A DNA stretch of 64,000 bases from Erwinia aphidicola (GCF_014773485.1 NZ_JACXBP010000004.1:310001-374000), one strand, 5' to 3'; shown: positions 1 through 9,477, numbered from the stretch's first letter. Notes: generated from the sequence alone by a model not told the origin. Made by a program: numbers and translations.

Positions 1-868
1 GCCGCAGCGCCCCGGCATGCTGCAACAGCTGCCGCAGGGGGATGCGCTGCTGGATCGCGCCAGTGAAGTATTGCATGAGGATGCCCGAGCGCTTGACAAT
101 GCACAGGCGCTGCAGCACACGCGGGCGGTGCAGTTGTGCCTGCTGATTACCGCAGTGGCGCATGCGCACGCGCTGCAGCGGCAGGGGGTGGAAGCGGATA
201 TCACCTGCGGCCTGTCGATCGGTGCGTTTCCGGCGGCGGTGGTTGCCGGGGCGCTGGCGTTTGACGATGCGCTGCGGCTGGTGTCGCTGCGCGGCGAGCT
301 GATGGAGCAGGCTTATCCGCAGGGCTATGGCCTGACGGCAATTGTCGGGCTGGAGCAGCAGCAGCTGGAACCGCTGCTGGAGACGGGCTGTTATCTGGCG
401 AATATCAACGCGCCGCAGCAGCTGGTAATTGCCGGTAGCGACGCGCTGATGGCGCAGGTAGCAGACAAAGCGCTGGCCGCCGGGGCGCAGAAAGTGCATC
501 GGCTGGCGGTGAGTGTGCCTTCGCACTGCGCGCTAATGGCCGCTCCGGCGGCAGAGCTGGCGGCCGCCTTCAGCAGGCTAACCCTCCAGCGCCCGCGCTG
601 TGCGTACCTTAGCGGCAGCAGCGCCCGGGTGCTGTGGCAGCCGCAGCAGATCGCCGACGATCTGGCGCAGAACATGGCGCGTACCGTGCGCTGGCATGAA
701 GCCATGGTGGCGGCGAATGAGCGAGAAGTCGGGCTGGCGATTGAGATGCCGCCCGGCGCGGTGCTGACGGGGCTGACGCGCGGGCCGTTATCTCGTGGGG
801 AGGCGATAGCGCTGGAGCAGGGCGGGCTGCTGCTGGCCCGCCGTCTGGTGGCGCGAATTAAGTCTTAG
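1..868 (+). CDS. mdcH: Malonate decarboxylase, malonyl-CoA:ACP transacylase subunit (5' truncated)
   Basis: The reading frame is open from base 2 (PQRPGML...), so the gene begins before the window; the missing part should be the FPGQG-type N-terminus of the acyltransferase fold. MdcH loads malonyl groups onto the acyl carrier subunit of malonate decarboxylase in the cytoplasm. The nucleophile elbow GLSIGAF (serine in G-x-S-x-G) and the histidine region VPSHCALM are visible, as expected for the FabD-like fold. The ATG at 17 is internal and is not the start. The 3' end overlaps the convergent regulator gene by 11 bp. The family is clear; the exact symbol rests on the neighbouring LysR gene and the subunit-like size. 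Confidence 0.85.
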   Translation, partial: PQRPGMLQQLPQGDALLDRASEVLHEDARALDNAQALQHTRAVQLCLLITAVAHAHALQRQGVEADITCGLSIGAFPAAVVAGALAFDDALRLVSLRGELMEQAYPQGYGLTAIVGLEQQQLEPLLETGCYLANINAPQQLVIAGSDALMAQVADKALAAGAQKVHRLAVSVPSHCALMAAPAAELAAAFSRLTLQRPRCAYLSGSSARVLWQPQQIADDLAQNMARTVRWHEAMVAANEREVGLAIEMPPGAVLTGLTRGPLSRGEAIALEQGGLLLARRLVARIKS

Positions 869-1787
869 TTTGCTGACGCTGGCGGCTGTACATGCGGCCT
901 TCCGCCACCAGCGCCAGCAGGTTGGGGTCATGCTCGCGGTTGCGCTCGAAGACAATCGCGATGTTCTGGCGCATCTGGTATGGCTCCGCCAGCGGCAGCA
1001 GCTGCACGGAATTTTCATACACTTTTTTCATCCTCCCCGGCAGCAGGGTATAGCCGACACCCGCCTGCACCAGGCTCAGCATGGAAAAAATATCGTTTAC
1101 CCTGGTGACAATATCCGGCTCATATCCGGCAACGTTAAACGCCTCCTGAAAGCCCTGCCAGGTAGCAAATCCTTCCGCCAGCGAGACAAATTTCTGCTGG
1201 CGAAAATCGCGCAGATCAGCGGGAAAGCTGGTGTCCAGCCCGGAAGCGGCCGGAGCCGCCAGGAAGATATCGTCATCGAACAGCGGGAGTATTTCAAAGC
1301 GGCTGTAGTCGATCTCGCCGGGCGTAAGCGCAATCAGAATAGCATCAAGATAGCCATCCTCCAGCTTTGTGGTGAGCAGCTGATTCGACCCCATCGTCAG
1401 CTCCATTTCGAGGTCCGGGCGGCGCAGTTTCATCCCCATAATCAGCTTCGGAATGGTTTCCAGCGTCAGCGAGTAGAGCGTGCCAAGGCGAATATGCCCC
1501 TGGCCGATACCCGCCGCTTTACGCGTCTCCTCCACGCCGCGCGACAGGGTATCCAGCGCCTCCTGACTGTATTCCCACAGGGTTTGCGCCGCAGGCAGCG
1601 GCACCAGGTTGCGTCCCTGATGGATAAATAGCGGGCAGCGCACGCTCTCTTCCAGGCTGTGCAGGGCGCGGTGAACGCTGACGCTGCTGATCCCCAGCGC
1701 TTCTGCGGTGCGTGCCAGGTTGCCACGGCTCATGAAGGCAATGAAGATCTCCAGCTTACGAAAAGTGATATCCGAATCGATGTTCAT
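858..1787 (-). CDS. mdcR: LysR-type regulator of malonate utilisation
   Basis: This 309-residue protein has an N-terminal winged helix (about residues 8-66; LARTAEALGISSVSVHRALHSLEE) and a LysR effector-binding domain. It lies tail to tail with mdcH. A LysR gene of this size at the 3' end of an mdc cluster is known from Klebsiella, where it controls the cluster with malonate as the signal. The malonate role is inferred from position and similarity; no operator was identified. The ATG at 1787 leaves a 413-bp upstream gap before the oxalate decarboxylase gene. Confidence 0.75.
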   Translation of the reverse strand: MNIDSDITFRKLEIFIAFMSRGNLARTAEALGISSVSVHRALHSLEESVRCPLFIHQGRNLVPLPAAQTLWEYSQEALDTLSRGVEETRKAAGIGQGHIRLGTLYSLTLETIPKLIMGMKLRRPDLEMELTMGSNQLLTTKLEDGYLDAILIALTPGEIDYSRFEILPLFDDDIFLAAPAASGLDTSFPADLRDFRQQKFVSLAEGFATWQGFQEAFNVAGYEPDIVTRVNDIFSMLSLVQAGVGYTLLPGRMKKVYENSVQLLPLAEPYQMRQNIAIVFERNREHDPNLLALVAEGRMYSRQRQQTKT

Positions 1788-2200
1788 AGTCGCCCGTGTA
1801 GGTAGAAGGTAAGAAACAGGTCAGAGTAAGCCGGCTATTTTAGTGCCGACGTCAGGGGGGTTCTTGACGCATCGTAGCGCAGTGCCTGTAACCAGCCATG
1901 ACAACAGCAGCATAATTTTGATAAACAGACTTGATGTTGAAGCGCCGTTTTGTGCTAAAAGAGTCGCCGCTAAAGCATTTAACATCAATACAACCTAAAC
2001 AACAATTAAATAACGTTAACATTATTGATGTTTTTGCCGTGGCTTAATTAAAATTTTCAATGGATTTCTATTTACAATTCATGCGCTAATCATCTTCCGC
2101 TGTTGCTGGTGAGTTCAGATACATCGCCTAGGCTAATCATTGAGTGGCTTATCCCGCCATTCTCTGAGGTCTATTTTAAGCTGATAAAAGGAAGCAGCGT
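1788..2200. other. Intergenic region between mdcR and oxalate decarboxylase
   Basis: This is an AT-rich gap that must hold the divergent promoters of mdcR and the oxalate decarboxylase gene. The one clear structure is an inverted repeat, AACATCAATA at 1981-1990 and TATTGATGTT at 2023-2032, followed by a T run on the + strand. It could be a regulator target or a hairpin. No open reading frame with a ribosome site was seen. Confidence 0.4.
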
Positions 2201-3424
2201 ATGAAGCCTATCTCACGTCGTAATTTTATGGCCTTTGCCGCCGGCGGCACCGTGGCCCTGGCAGCAGGCAGTGTCCATGCCCATGACAAAACCATTAATG
2301 CGCAGCCGTGGAGTGGAAAAATGGGCGGCACCGACCCGGGGCCGCATGACCCGATGCGCGAAGGGGAAAATCCGGATATCGTTAATCCCCCCGCTACCGA
2401 CAACGGCACCTTGCCGAATCTGCGTTTCTCCTTTAGCGACGCCCATGTGCGCAAAGGCAGCGGCGGCTGGACGCGCCAGGTCACTCAGCGCGAGCTGGGG
2501 ATCTCCACCACCATTGCCGGGGTGGACATGCGCCTCAACGCGGGCGGCATCCGCGAGCTGCACTGGCACAAAGAGGGGGAGTGGGCCTATATGACTTACG
2601 GCAGGGCGCGCATCACCGCGCTGGATACCGACGGTGGCTGGTTTGTGGATGACGTTGGCGTGGGTGACCTGTGGTACTTCCCGCCCGGTATGCCGCACTC
2701 AATTCAGGGGCTGGGGCCGGACGGCTGCGAGTTCCTGCTGGCCTTCGACGACGGTAATTTCGATGAGGACAGCACTTTCCTGCTCAGCGACTGGTTTAAG
2801 CATATTCCCCCGGAGGTGCTGGCGAAAAACTTCGGCGTGCCCGCCAGCACCTTCGACCGGCTGCCGTCGCCGTCTGATGAGTATATTTTTGCCGGCGAGG
2901 TTCCCGGCGCGCTGAGTGCGGATGCGATGAGTGGAGCAAAGCGCTCTACGCTGCAGTTCAGCCACCGCATGATGGCGCAGAAACCGATAACCCTGAAGGG
3001 CGGCACGGTGCGGATTACCGACTCCTCCACCTTTAAAATTTCCAAAACCATTGCCGCCGCGCTGGTCGAGCTGGAACCGGGCGCGATGCGCGAGCTGCAC
3101 TGGCACCCGAACAACGACGAGTGGCAGTACTATCTTGAAGGGCAGGGGCGCATGGGGGTATTCGCCTCGTCCGGCCAGGCACGCACCTTTGATTTCCGTG
3201 CCGGCGACGTCGGCTATGTGCCGTTTGCCATGGGGCACTACATTGAGAATACCGGCGATAAGCCGCTGCGTTTCTTAGAGCTGTTCAAAAGCGATTACTA
3301 TGCGGATCTGTCGCTCAATCAGTGGCTGGCGCTGACCCCGCCTGCGCTGGTGAAGCAGCACCTGCATCTGGACGACGCCTTTATGGCTGCGCTGAATAAA
3401 AGTAAAACTCCGATCGTCGACTAA
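2201..3424 (+). CDS. oxdC: Bicupin oxalate decarboxylase, Tat-exported
   Basis: The 407-residue product begins with a twin-arginine signal (SRRNFMAF, then a hydrophobic stretch to about AHA27), so it is predicted to fold with metal and be exported by Tat. It has two cupin domains. The first manganese site is H121, H123, E127 and H166; the second is H300, H302, E307 and H346. The lid loop reads D188-E189-D190-S191, where the Bacillus enzyme has S-E-N-S; the glutamate needed for decarboxylation rather than oxidation is kept. The family converts oxalate to formate and CO2 using oxygen and manganese. The ribosome site AAGGAAG precedes the ATG by about 8 nt. The gene stands alone, with no formate gene beside it. 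Confidence 0.88.
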   Translation: MKPISRRNFMAFAAGGTVALAAGSVHAHDKTINAQPWSGKMGGTDPGPHDPMREGENPDIVNPPATDNGTLPNLRFSFSDAHVRKGSGGWTRQVTQRELGISTTIAGVDMRLNAGGIRELHWHKEGEWAYMTYGRARITALDTDGGWFVDDVGVGDLWYFPPGMPHSIQGLGPDGCEFLLAFDDGNFDEDSTFLLSDWFKHIPPEVLAKNFGVPASTFDRLPSPSDEYIFAGEVPGALSADAMSGAKRSTLQFSHRMMAQKPITLKGGTVRITDSSTFKISKTIAAALVELEPGAMRELHWHPNNDEWQYYLEGQGRMGVFASSGQARTFDFRAGDVGYVPFAMGHYIENTGDKPLRFLELFKSDYYADLSLNQWLALTPPALVKQHLHLDDAFMAALNKSKTPIVD

Positions 3425-3438
3425 CCCCTGTTGCTCCA

Positions 3439-3456
3439 GGCGGGGCAAGCCCCGCC
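3439..3456. terminator. GC-rich hairpin after oxalate decarboxylase
   Basis: GGCGGGGC and GCCCCGCC face each other over a 2-nt centre, 15 bp after the stop codon. There is no long T run, but the position fits transcript ending. It resembles the window's palindromic repeat family without the GTAG head. Confidence 0.5.
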
Positions 3457-3602
3457 CGTCTCATTTCTCTGTTGCCGCGCACGCCTGGCGGGCGCTGAGA
3501 GCGGAGTAATCTGTATCGGAATATGAATTGTAATAAAAGCGTCATCGGGAGGGATTAGCCTGGCAAGCGGCAAGGTTTCTACTTAAAAAATAAGGATGGT
3601 TT

Positions 3603-4868
3603 ATGCGCTTTCGTTTGACCTTACTGACCGCAGCGCTGCTGGTCAGCCCGCTTTCCCAGGCAAAAACAACTTCCCCCCTCCCTGACGTGGCCGCCATCGC
3701 TGACAGCGTGACCAACGCGAATGACAGTGCGGATTATCTGGCGCTGCAGAATCACGTGCAGAGCGCGCTGGTGGAGGCCATCAAAGGCCAGCACGAAAAG
3801 ATTGAGCGCGGCCAGCTGGAAGAGGCGAAGCAGGGTAACGCGCTGGCCGATAAAGCGTGGCTGAAAGCCAGCGGCTACGACTTTGGCAAAAAGGACAATC
3901 AGCAGGCGGGCATTGCGCTGCTTAGCGCCTTCAGCGCGCTGCCGCAAGACACGCTGAAGCAGAGCCTGGAGACGGTAGAGAGCATCAACCTGAATGCCAG
4001 CGCCACGCTGCGCCAGCAGGCGCTGATCGATGCTGAAGGGCAGAACTATCTCTACTTTCTCGCCGATGCGCTGGGGCCGCGCCTCGGTCAGGCCTTCGTC
4101 AACGCCTATAACAAAGGCGAGCTGGGCAAAGCTGCCGCGCTGATTAAAGCCAGCGAAGTCAGCACCGGCGAGGCAAAAAAGCACTTCGACTATAAGCGCC
4201 CGTTCCTGATCCCGGGCAACACCATTCACCTGGTACCGGACAGCGCGGTGGTGAAAGACAATCAGCCCTACACCGCCGACGGGGGATCGTTCCCCAGCGG
4301 CCATACCAACACCGGCTATACCGATGCGCTGCTGATGGCGCAGATGGTGCCGGAGCGCTTTGTGCCGCTGATCGACCGCGGGGCGCGCTACGGCTATTCG
4401 CGTATCGTACTCGGCGTGCATTATCCGCTGGATGTGATGGGGTCACGCATGGTGGCGCAGCGCAACGTGGCGCACTACCTGAACGATGCGGCGTATCGTA
4501 AATTGTTTGATGAGGCGAAGCAGCAGCTGCGCGATGCGCTGGAGAAAGAGTGCGGCATGTCGCTGAAGGCCTGCGCGCAGGTGCCGCTGAAGGCGGATCC
4601 GTACGCGGCGCAGCCGATGCAGACCTTCTATCGCTTCACGATGACATACAACCTGCCCGCGCAGCCGGTGAAAGCCGCGCCAGTTGTGGTGCCGCAGGGG
4701 GCGGAAGTGCTGCTGGAAGCGCCGCTGCCAAACCTGAGCGCCGCCCAGCGCCGCCAGCTGCTGGCCCGCACTGCGCTGGCGAACGGCTATCCGCTTTCCG
4801 GCAATGCCGACCAGAGCTTCTGGCAGCGGGTGAATCTGCACGATGCGGTAAGCGCGGGCAGGCGTTAA
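3603..4868 (+). CDS. Secreted PAP2-family acid phosphatase
   Basis: The 421-residue precursor has a Sec signal peptide (about residues 1-20, cleavage near SQA-KT). It carries the complete three-part phosphatidic-acid-phosphatase/class A acid phosphatase signature: K192-x6-R199-P200, P231-S232-G233-H234, and S266-R267-x5-H273-x3-D277, with H273 the expected phospho-histidine nucleophile. It should hydrolyse phosphomonoesters in the periplasm. It is longer than the classical PhoN proteins (about 250 residues), with extra N- and C-terminal segments of unknown role. The ribosome site AAGGATGG lies just before the ATG. No linked transporter shows which substrate it serves. Confidence 0.85.
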   Translation: MRFRLTLLTAALLVSPLSQAKTTSPLPDVAAIADSVTNANDSADYLALQNHVQSALVEAIKGQHEKIERGQLEEAKQGNALADKAWLKASGYDFGKKDNQQAGIALLSAFSALPQDTLKQSLETVESINLNASATLRQQALIDAEGQNYLYFLADALGPRLGQAFVNAYNKGELGKAAALIKASEVSTGEAKKHFDYKRPFLIPGNTIHLVPDSAVVKDNQPYTADGGSFPSGHTNTGYTDALLMAQMVPERFVPLIDRGARYGYSRIVLGVHYPLDVMGSRMVAQRNVAHYLNDAAYRKLFDEAKQQLRDALEKECGMSLKACAQVPLKADPYAAQPMQTFYRFTMTYNLPAQPVKAAPVVVPQGAEVLLEAPLPNLSAAQRRQLLARTALANGYPLSGNADQSFWQRVNLHDAVSAGRR

Positions 4869-4886
4869 TCCCGGGGTAAATACATG

Positions 4887-4948
4887 GGGCGGACATGCCC
4901 GCCCCCTACGCCATTCAATCGTAGGGGCCAGGCATGCCTGGCCCGTAG
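4887..4948. repeat. GTAG-type palindromic repeat pair (REPIN-like)
   Basis: Two palindromic units face each other across about 10 bp. The first ends in CCCCTACG (4903-4910); the second starts GTAGGGG (4921) and contains the perfect 20-bp palindrome GGGCCAGGCATGCCTGGCCC (4925-4944). The pair lies between the convergent phosphatase and abgT genes and could also stop transcription from both sides. Related units recur at 28.6, 30.2, 42.2, 45.8 and 54.8 kb. Confidence 0.75.
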
Positions 4949-4956
4949 TAAATCCA

Positions 4957-6480
4957 TCACGGCATTGCCGGGTACACGCCCGGTCCAATCGGCAGGCCCA
5001 GCGCATACCACGCCAGCAGCAGTGCAATCCACACGGCGAAAAACACCAGCGGGTACGGCACGATCAGCGTGTAGTAAGTGCCGAGCTGCGCATCTTTGCG
5101 GTAGCGCTGCAGGAAGCCGAGGAACAGCGGCAGGAAAGGGGACATTGGCGACAGCGGCAGCACGGCGGAGTCGGCGATGCGGAAAATCATCTGTGCAAAA
5201 GCCGGATGGAAGCCAAGCAGCATAAACATCGGTACGAAAATCGGCGCGAGAATCGACCAGATAGCCGAACCGCTGGCGATAAACATGCACAGAAATGCCG
5301 ACAGGAACATCAGGCCGACAAACGCCGGGGCGCCGGTCATCGCCAGCTGCTCCAGCAGGTCGGTCAGCCCGACCGCCATAAACGTTCCCATGTTGCTCCA
5401 GTTAAACATGGCGACAAACTGGGCCAGCGGAAACACCATCACGATAAATCCGGCCATACTCTTCATCGGCTCAATTAACAGGGCGGGCACGTCGTCCGGG
5501 CGTTTAATCTGCTTCGTCGCCACGCCGTAGGTAATCGCCACCACAAAGAAGAACAGAATAATCAGCGGTACGATGCCTTTGATAAACGGCGAGGGAATGA
5601 TCGAACCGCTGGCCGGATCGCGCAGCATCGAGCCTTCCGGCACCACCATCAGCGCGACCAGACCAATAAACACCGCGGCGGCAATCGCACTCATCAGCAG
5701 GCCGCGGTTCTGCAACGGCGTCAGGCTGGCGAGCTTCTCCTCACTGCTGCCCTGCCACGCGGGCAGGCGCGGCTCGACAAATTTATCGGTCAGCAGCCCG
5801 CCGGCAATCGTCAGTACCACCACCGAACTTGCCATAAAGAACCAGTTGTCCACTACGCTGACGTGCACCGTATCGCTGATGGCTTTCGCTGCCTCGCTGC
5901 TGATGCCGGAGAGCAGCACGTCGGTGGTAACAATCAGCAGGTTAGCGGTAAAGCCGGAAGCCACTCCGGCAATCGCCGCCAGCAGCCCGGCGACCGGGTG
6001 GCGGCCGACGGCGATAAACATCAGCGCGCCGAGCGGCGGCATCACCACCAGCGCGGCATCGGACGAGATATGGCTGAAGAAGGCGATAAACAGCACCATA
6101 TAGCTGGCGTAGCGGGCGCTGACAAACGAGGCCATCTTATTCATCAGCGCCTGCAGCAGTCCGGTGCGCTCGGCTAAACCTGCCCCGATCATCAGGGCAA
6201 GGATTGAGCCAAGCGGGGCAAAGCCGCTGAAGTTCTTGATGATATTCGGCAGGATCCACTGAATGCCCGCCACGCTCAGCAGGTTCTTTACCTCGACCAT
6301 TTTGCCGCTGGCCGGGTTTTTCACCGCTACGCCAAACCAGGAGAGCAGCGCGGTCGACACCATCAGCACCGCGATCAGGTAAACAAATAACAGAAACGGA
6401 TTGGGCACTTTGTTGCCGATGCGCTCAATCCAGTAAAAGATTTTTCCCGGGCTTTTGTTGGCCGCTGTGGTTTCGCTCAT
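4957..6480 (-). CDS. abgT: p-Aminobenzoyl-glutamate transporter
   Basis: The 507-residue inner-membrane protein belongs to the AbgT family and is strongly similar to the E. coli protein throughout, for example RIGNKVPNPFLLF near the start and SGSAIWSILAPIFVPM in the C-terminal half. It has many hydrophobic segments and two re-entrant-like regions typical of the family. AbgT imports p-aminobenzoyl-glutamate, a folate breakdown product, for cleavage by AbgA-AbgB. It is the last gene of the abgA-abgB-abgT run on this strand, 101 bp after abgB. Confidence 0.93.
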   Translation of the reverse strand: MSETTAANKSPGKIFYWIERIGNKVPNPFLLFVYLIAVLMVSTALLSWFGVAVKNPASGKMVEVKNLLSVAGIQWILPNIIKNFSGFAPLGSILALMIGAGLAERTGLLQALMNKMASFVSARYASYMVLFIAFFSHISSDAALVVMPPLGALMFIAVGRHPVAGLLAAIAGVASGFTANLLIVTTDVLLSGISSEAAKAISDTVHVSVVDNWFFMASSVVVLTIAGGLLTDKFVEPRLPAWQGSSEEKLASLTPLQNRGLLMSAIAAAVFIGLVALMVVPEGSMLRDPASGSIIPSPFIKGIVPLIILFFFVVAITYGVATKQIKRPDDVPALLIEPMKSMAGFIVMVFPLAQFVAMFNWSNMGTFMAVGLTDLLEQLAMTGAPAFVGLMFLSAFLCMFIASGSAIWSILAPIFVPMFMLLGFHPAFAQMIFRIADSAVLPLSPMSPFLPLFLGFLQRYRKDAQLGTYYTLIVPYPLVFFAVWIALLLAWYALGLPIGPGVYPAMP

Positions 6481-6581
6481 GGATCATCCTTAGCCTTGTC
6501 GTCGTTACGGTGTTGTTTGCGTTTTTTGGTTTTTTTTACGGGGCCGGGATCGAGCCAGGCCTCCGGGTGGTGCTTGATGCG

Positions 6582-8030
6582 TTATGCCAGCGGCGTCGGT
6601 TTTACTCCGGCCGGAATAGGGCAGTGATAGGGCTGTTTTGCCCGCTGCTGGCGAAACTCCTGCTGCGCCTCTGCCAGCAGCTGCGCATCGCTGAACAGGG
6701 CCAGCGCGGTCGCTGCCAGCGTTTTACTTGCAAGAGACATGCCTTTATGGGCAATCGACGTGCGTCCCTGGGCGACCAGCTGCCAGCTGTGCAGCGCGGT
6801 GCCGAAGGCAAAGCAAGGGGTGAAACACTGCGCGGTTGGCGCCACCCAGCTGACGTCGCCAACGTCGGTGGAGCCGTAAAGTACCTCCTCGCTGGCGCAG
6901 TAGGGCGCCACGCTGTCCATCAGCACGCGGTCCCCCAACTCCTCAACCCATTTACGGCCTGCATCCCCCCCGGTACGCGCGGCGTTAAGGCCCGCGTTGC
7001 GCAGATCGTCCGCGCTCAGCGTCTGGCGGATCTCGCTGGCAAACTGGCGCTCAGCGTGGCTGTATTCGGGCAGGCCGAAGTGGCTGAGCTGGCGATACAT
7101 CAGCCGTTCCAGCGTCCGATTGGGCTGATAGTTAGAGCAGGCTTTTTCAAAGCGCAGCGTCATTTCCGTGCCGGTCATCAGCGCTGCACCGCGCGCAATA
7201 TCGGTCAGCCGCTGGTAAATATCCTGCAGCTGGTCGAGCTGCGGGGCGCGCACCAGGTAGAGCACTTCCGCCTCCGCCTGCACCACATTGGGGGAACTGC
7301 CCCCGCTGTTGGTCACCGCATAGTGCAGCCGCGCTTCAGGAATAATGTGTTCGCGCAGGAAGTTAGCGCCGGTGTTCATTAATGTGACGGCGTCCAGTGC
7401 GCTGCGCCCGAGATGCGGGGCGTTGGCGGCGTGGGAGGCGACGCCGCTGAAGTGGAAAGCCGCCTGGATATTGGCGAGGGTGGCGGTATTAAACATGCCG
7501 CTAAACCCTTCCGGATGCCAGGTGAGCGCGGCGTCGACGTCGTCAAACAGCCCTTCGCGCACCATAAAGGTTTTACCGGAACCGCCCTCTTCGCCCGGGC
7601 AGCCGTAAAAGCGGAGGGTGCCCTTAGTGCCATGTTGTTGTAACCAGGCTTTGAGCGCGCAGGCGGCGGCCAGCGCGGCGGTGCCGAGCAGGTTATGCCC
7701 GCAGCCGTGCCCGTTGCCGTCGGCCACCAGCGGCGTGCGCGTGCTGCTTCCCGCCTGCTGGCTCAGGCCGGCCAGCGCGTCATATTCGCCCAGCAGGGCA
7801 ATCACCGGCTGGCCGCTGCCGTAGCTGGCAATAAATGCCGTTTCGATACCGCCCGCCGCCCGCTCAATGCGAAAACCCTCCTGTTCCAGCGCGCCGGACA
7901 GCAGCCCGGCGGCGAAGGTTTCCGTAAAGCGCGTTTCCGGCTGGTCCCAGATGGCGTCACTTAAGGCGGTAAAGCGCGCCTGATGCTGGTCGATATAGCG
8001 GGCGACAAAGTCATTCATCTCAGGGTTCAT
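6582..8030 (-). CDS. abgB: p-Aminobenzoyl-glutamate hydrolase subunit B
   Basis: This is an M20-family amidohydrolase of 482 residues. The metal-binding region GNGHGCGHNLLGTAALAA and the catalytic-glutamate segment PGEEGGSGKTFM are visible. With AbgA it splits p-aminobenzoyl-glutamate into p-aminobenzoate and glutamate in the cytoplasm. The start overlaps the abgA stop by 4 bp (8027-8030), indicating coupled translation. The length matches the E. coli protein. Confidence 0.92.
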   Translation of the reverse strand: MNPEMNDFVARYIDQHQARFTALSDAIWDQPETRFTETFAAGLLSGALEQEGFRIERAAGGIETAFIASYGSGQPVIALLGEYDALAGLSQQAGSSTRTPLVADGNGHGCGHNLLGTAALAAACALKAWLQQHGTKGTLRFYGCPGEEGGSGKTFMVREGLFDDVDAALTWHPEGFSGMFNTATLANIQAAFHFSGVASHAANAPHLGRSALDAVTLMNTGANFLREHIIPEARLHYAVTNSGGSSPNVVQAEAEVLYLVRAPQLDQLQDIYQRLTDIARGAALMTGTEMTLRFEKACSNYQPNRTLERLMYRQLSHFGLPEYSHAERQFASEIRQTLSADDLRNAGLNAARTGGDAGRKWVEELGDRVLMDSVAPYCASEEVLYGSTDVGDVSWVAPTAQCFTPCFAFGTALHSWQLVAQGRTSIAHKGMSLASKTLAATALALFSDAQLLAEAQQEFRQQRAKQPYHCPIPAGVKPTPLA

Positions 8031-9346
8031 GCGGACTCCGGCTCAAACTGTTCAATATTGAAGGCAATTGCCGCGAGGGTCTTCACCGCCACGGCCATCA
8101 CCTGCTCGTTGAAGTCGAATTTTTCGTTGTGATGCCCGGCGCTCAGCTCGGTGCCGAAAATAATGTAGGAGGCCTGGCCGCCGCGCTGTTTTACCCGCTC
8201 CATCATGTAGGTGGCATCTTCCGAACCGGCGGCCGCACCGCGCGTGTCCACCAGCGAGGTCAGCTCGGGAATATGCCGCGCCTGGCGGCGGATATAGCGT
8301 ACCCACGGCGCGGTCGGCTGGCTGCTGCGCGCCGCACCCATCAGCGTCACCTGATGTTCCACACCGTACATCGCGGCGGCACCGGCCAGGGTTTGCAGGG
8401 CGCGCTGATAGATAAAGTCGTTGATTTCGTTGGTGGCACCGCGGGTTTCCACCTTCATCATCGCGCGGTCGGCCACGACGTTGCGCCCGGTGCCCGCCTG
8501 CAACACGCCAACGTTGACGCGGGCGCTGCCGCCGCTGTGCTGAGTCAGGGTATGCAGCGCCAGCGCGGCCTGCGCGGCGGCCAGCAGGGCGTTGCTGCCC
8601 TCTTCCGGGCGCGCTCCGGCATGGGCGGCATTGCCGCGAAAGCTAACGTCGAGCTTAGTGGTGGCCATAAAGTTATCGCTGCCGCACACCAGCTCCCCGG
8701 CGGGCACCCCGGTGCCGATGTGAATAGCGGTAAAGAAGTCGACATCGTCGACCACCCCCGCTGCAACCATCGATTTCGCGCCGCGCGTGCCCTCTTCGGC
8801 AGGCTGGAAAATCAGCTTAATTGTGCCGCACAGCTCCCCGGCGAACTGTTTCAGCACCGCCGCGAGCCCGAGTCCGATGGTGGTATGGCCGTCGTGGCCG
8901 CAGGCGTGCATCATGCCTGGATTAATAGAGCCGAAGCCCTCGGCGTGCGGGCGGTGCTCCGCGCTCTGGTTCTCAACCACGTCGAGCGCATCCATATCGA
9001 CGCGAAATGCCATCACCGGACCGGGCCGGCCGGTTGCCAGCGTGGCGACAATCGCGCAGAAGCCGCCGGAGAAGTGCGGCAGCCATTCGGGCAGCGCCCC
9101 CTGTTCAAGCGCGCGCTGTTCGTGTTGAGCCAGCACGTGCGCGGGGGGCAGCCCCATGCGCGCTTCGGCGTTGACCACCTCTTTGCCGAGCTGCAGCGCG
9201 TAGCCAAGACGATGCAGTTCAGCGGCGACCAGCGTGGCGGTGCGGAACTCCAGCCAGCCGGATTCGGCAAATTTATGCAGGTCGCGGCGCTGCGCCTGCA
9301 GGCGTGGCGCAATCTCTTTCACAAAGTCAGCAATAGCCTGGTGCAT
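8027..9346 (-). CDS. abgA: p-Aminobenzoyl-glutamate hydrolase subunit A
   Basis: This M20-family peptidase subunit has 439 residues when started at the ATG at 9346 (MHQAIADFVKEI); an upstream in-frame extension to 9487 runs into the abgR control region and was rejected. It shows the metal site HACGHDGHTTIG, the catalytic region QPAEEGTRGAK and the dimerisation domain between. It forms the AbgA-AbgB heterodimer. The gene is first of the three-gene operon and diverges from abgR across 131 bp. Confidence 0.92.
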   Translation of the reverse strand: MHQAIADFVKEIAPRLQAQRRDLHKFAESGWLEFRTATLVAAELHRLGYALQLGKEVVNAEARMGLPPAHVLAQHEQRALEQGALPEWLPHFSGGFCAIVATLATGRPGPVMAFRVDMDALDVVENQSAEHRPHAEGFGSINPGMMHACGHDGHTTIGLGLAAVLKQFAGELCGTIKLIFQPAEEGTRGAKSMVAAGVVDDVDFFTAIHIGTGVPAGELVCGSDNFMATTKLDVSFRGNAAHAGARPEEGSNALLAAAQAALALHTLTQHSGGSARVNVGVLQAGTGRNVVADRAMMKVETRGATNEINDFIYQRALQTLAGAAAMYGVEHQVTLMGAARSSQPTAPWVRYIRRQARHIPELTSLVDTRGAAAGSEDATYMMERVKQRGGQASYIIFGTELSAGHHNEKFDFNEQVMAVAVKTLAAIAFNIEQFEPESA

Positions 9347-9436
9347 CGGTTCATCCTTCTGAATTGGGCTTAATTTTTTCAGGGGTTCACCTTCTGTTCT
9401 ACACAATGGATCCCGCAGGCAGAAGATGCCAATATC

Positions 9437-9465
9437 TTGTGATTGATAATCAACAGTTATCACAA
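9437..9465. promoter_or_regulatory. Nested dyad in the abgA-abgR control region
   Basis: TTGTGAT (9437-9443) and ATCACAA (9459-9465) form outer arms. Inside them lies the perfect palindrome TTGATAATCAA (9443-9453), which fits the T-N11-A type dyad bound by LysR regulators. It sits 13 bp upstream of the abgR start, where an autoregulatory LysR protein would be expected to bind. Binding by AbgR is inference. Confidence 0.55.
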
Positions 9466-9477
9466 AACGGAGATCCG

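Noticed and set aside
4887..4948. CRISPR-like array
   Set aside because: The repeats are isolated palindromic pairs without regular spacers; they fit REP-type elements.
8129..9373. A 414-codon open frame opposite abgA
   Set aside because: Same reason: antisense frame of a GC-rich real gene with no ribosome site and no family likeness.
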